A DNA stretch of 64,000 bases from Pigmentiphaga aceris (lineage in GTDB: Bacteria; Pseudomonadota; Gammaproteobacteria; Burkholderiales; Burkholderiaceae_B). This document shows, piece by piece, positions 63,762 through 64,000 of this stretch; position 1 is the first letter of the stretch, and each line of letters starts with the position of its first letter. The translations under genes and the position numbers were made by a program. The notes below the pieces were generated by a model. That model saw only the letters and a program-made list of their open reading frames with translations, was not told where the DNA came from and did no database searches. The stretch spans positions 1,736,001 through 1,800,000 of the forward strand of contig NZ_CP043046.1 in the NCBI RefSeq assembly GCF_008119665.1, in the 5' to 3' direction.

Positions 63762-64000
63762 ATGATCAAACCCAAGACCTATCGCATTACCGCGATTGCT
63801 GCCCTGTGCCTGACGCTGGGCATCGGATTCTCTGGTCAGGCGCAAGCCCTGACTGTCTACACCGCTGGCCCGGGCCCGCTTTCGCAAGCCTTGGCCGATG
63901 ACTTCAAGAAAGAAACCGGCATCGACGTGCAAGTGTTCCAGGCTGACACCGGCAAGGTCATGGCCCGTCTGGAAGCCGAGGCATCCAATCCGCGTGCCGA
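63762..64000 (+). CDS. ABC substrate-binding protein, iron(III)-type (partial)
   Basis: The first 79 residues of a gene cut by the window end. Signal peptide (IAALCLTLGIGFSGQAQA), then LTVYTAGPGPLSQALADDF, GIDVQVFQADTGKVMARLE: the beginning of FbpA/FutA-like iron- or phosphonate-binding proteins, where the VYTA... and TG(K/E)xxARLxAE blocks are shared. AGGA seven bases before the ATG at 63762. Partner of the ATPase just upstream; the permease presumably follows beyond the window. Confidence 0.85.
   Translation, partial: MIKPKTYRITAIAALCLTLGIGFSGQAQALTVYTAGPGPLSQALADDFKKETGIDVQVFQADTGKVMARLEAEASNPRA

Overview
The window reads as the chromosome of a high-GC betaproteobacterium, most likely Burkholderiales/Alcaligenaceae (Bordetella/Achromobacter-like). 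The supporting signs are the tpiA-secG-tRNA-Leu(GAG) order, a general porin of the Burkholderiales type, tRNA genes with encoded CCA, dense operons with 1-4 nt overlaps, and a housekeeping, efflux and transport gene content typical of that group. This placement is inference; no 16S gene is present.

Layout. (1) 1-3.1 kb: core genes (lipoprotein esterase, GMC oxidoreductase) and tRNA-Ser(TGA). (2) 3.1-17.5 kb: an integrative island inserted in the 3' end of tRNA-Ser. It is bounded by a 14-bp direct repeat (3112-3125 and 17476-17489), and the tRNA's original terminator now lies beyond the right end. Its right end carries a P4-type tyrosine integrase and a coupled unknown gene. Its centre carries a two-gene operon: a 1643-residue STAND NTPase with an N-terminal PD-(D/E)xK-like nuclease, and an HsdR-N-like nuclease with a Cys-rich tail. 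This is a candidate Avs-type anti-phage system. Its left half carries AlpA, a Cro/CI-like regulator with a double operator, two HGGxSTG-type Cys/His proteins, a GIY-YIG protein, a lipoprotein, small membrane proteins and an amber-interrupted pseudogene. (3) 17.6-20.6 kb: AT-richer accessory genes, some resembling immunity or conflict proteins, one frameshifted. (4) 20.7-36.3 kb: an M20 peptidase/ABC-FtsX operon, ornithine cyclodeaminase with a divergent Lrp/AsnC regulator, a GAD-like/HEAT-like pair, a LysR / PLP lyase / polar amino-acid ABC importer cluster without its ATPase, and a MerR-ATPase fusion. (5) 36.35-38.9 kb: a structurally abnormal tRNA-like gene 32 nt upstream of a 799-residue protein I cannot assign. 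(6) 39-49 kb: a PAS-GGDEF cyclase, TetR plus an RND tripartite efflux operon, and a GAF histidine kinase. (7) 49.2-64 kb: hydroxyacid dehydrogenase, quinone oxidoreductase, tpiA, secG, tRNA-Leu, DedA-rhodanese, pirin/LysR, BrkB, DUF72, a lipid-kinase/phosphoesterase/PAP2 operon, a porin, and the start of an iron-type ABC transporter.

The two parts I would look at first are the STAND-nuclease operon (8657-14985) and the tRNA-like gene with the 799-residue protein (36352-38858).
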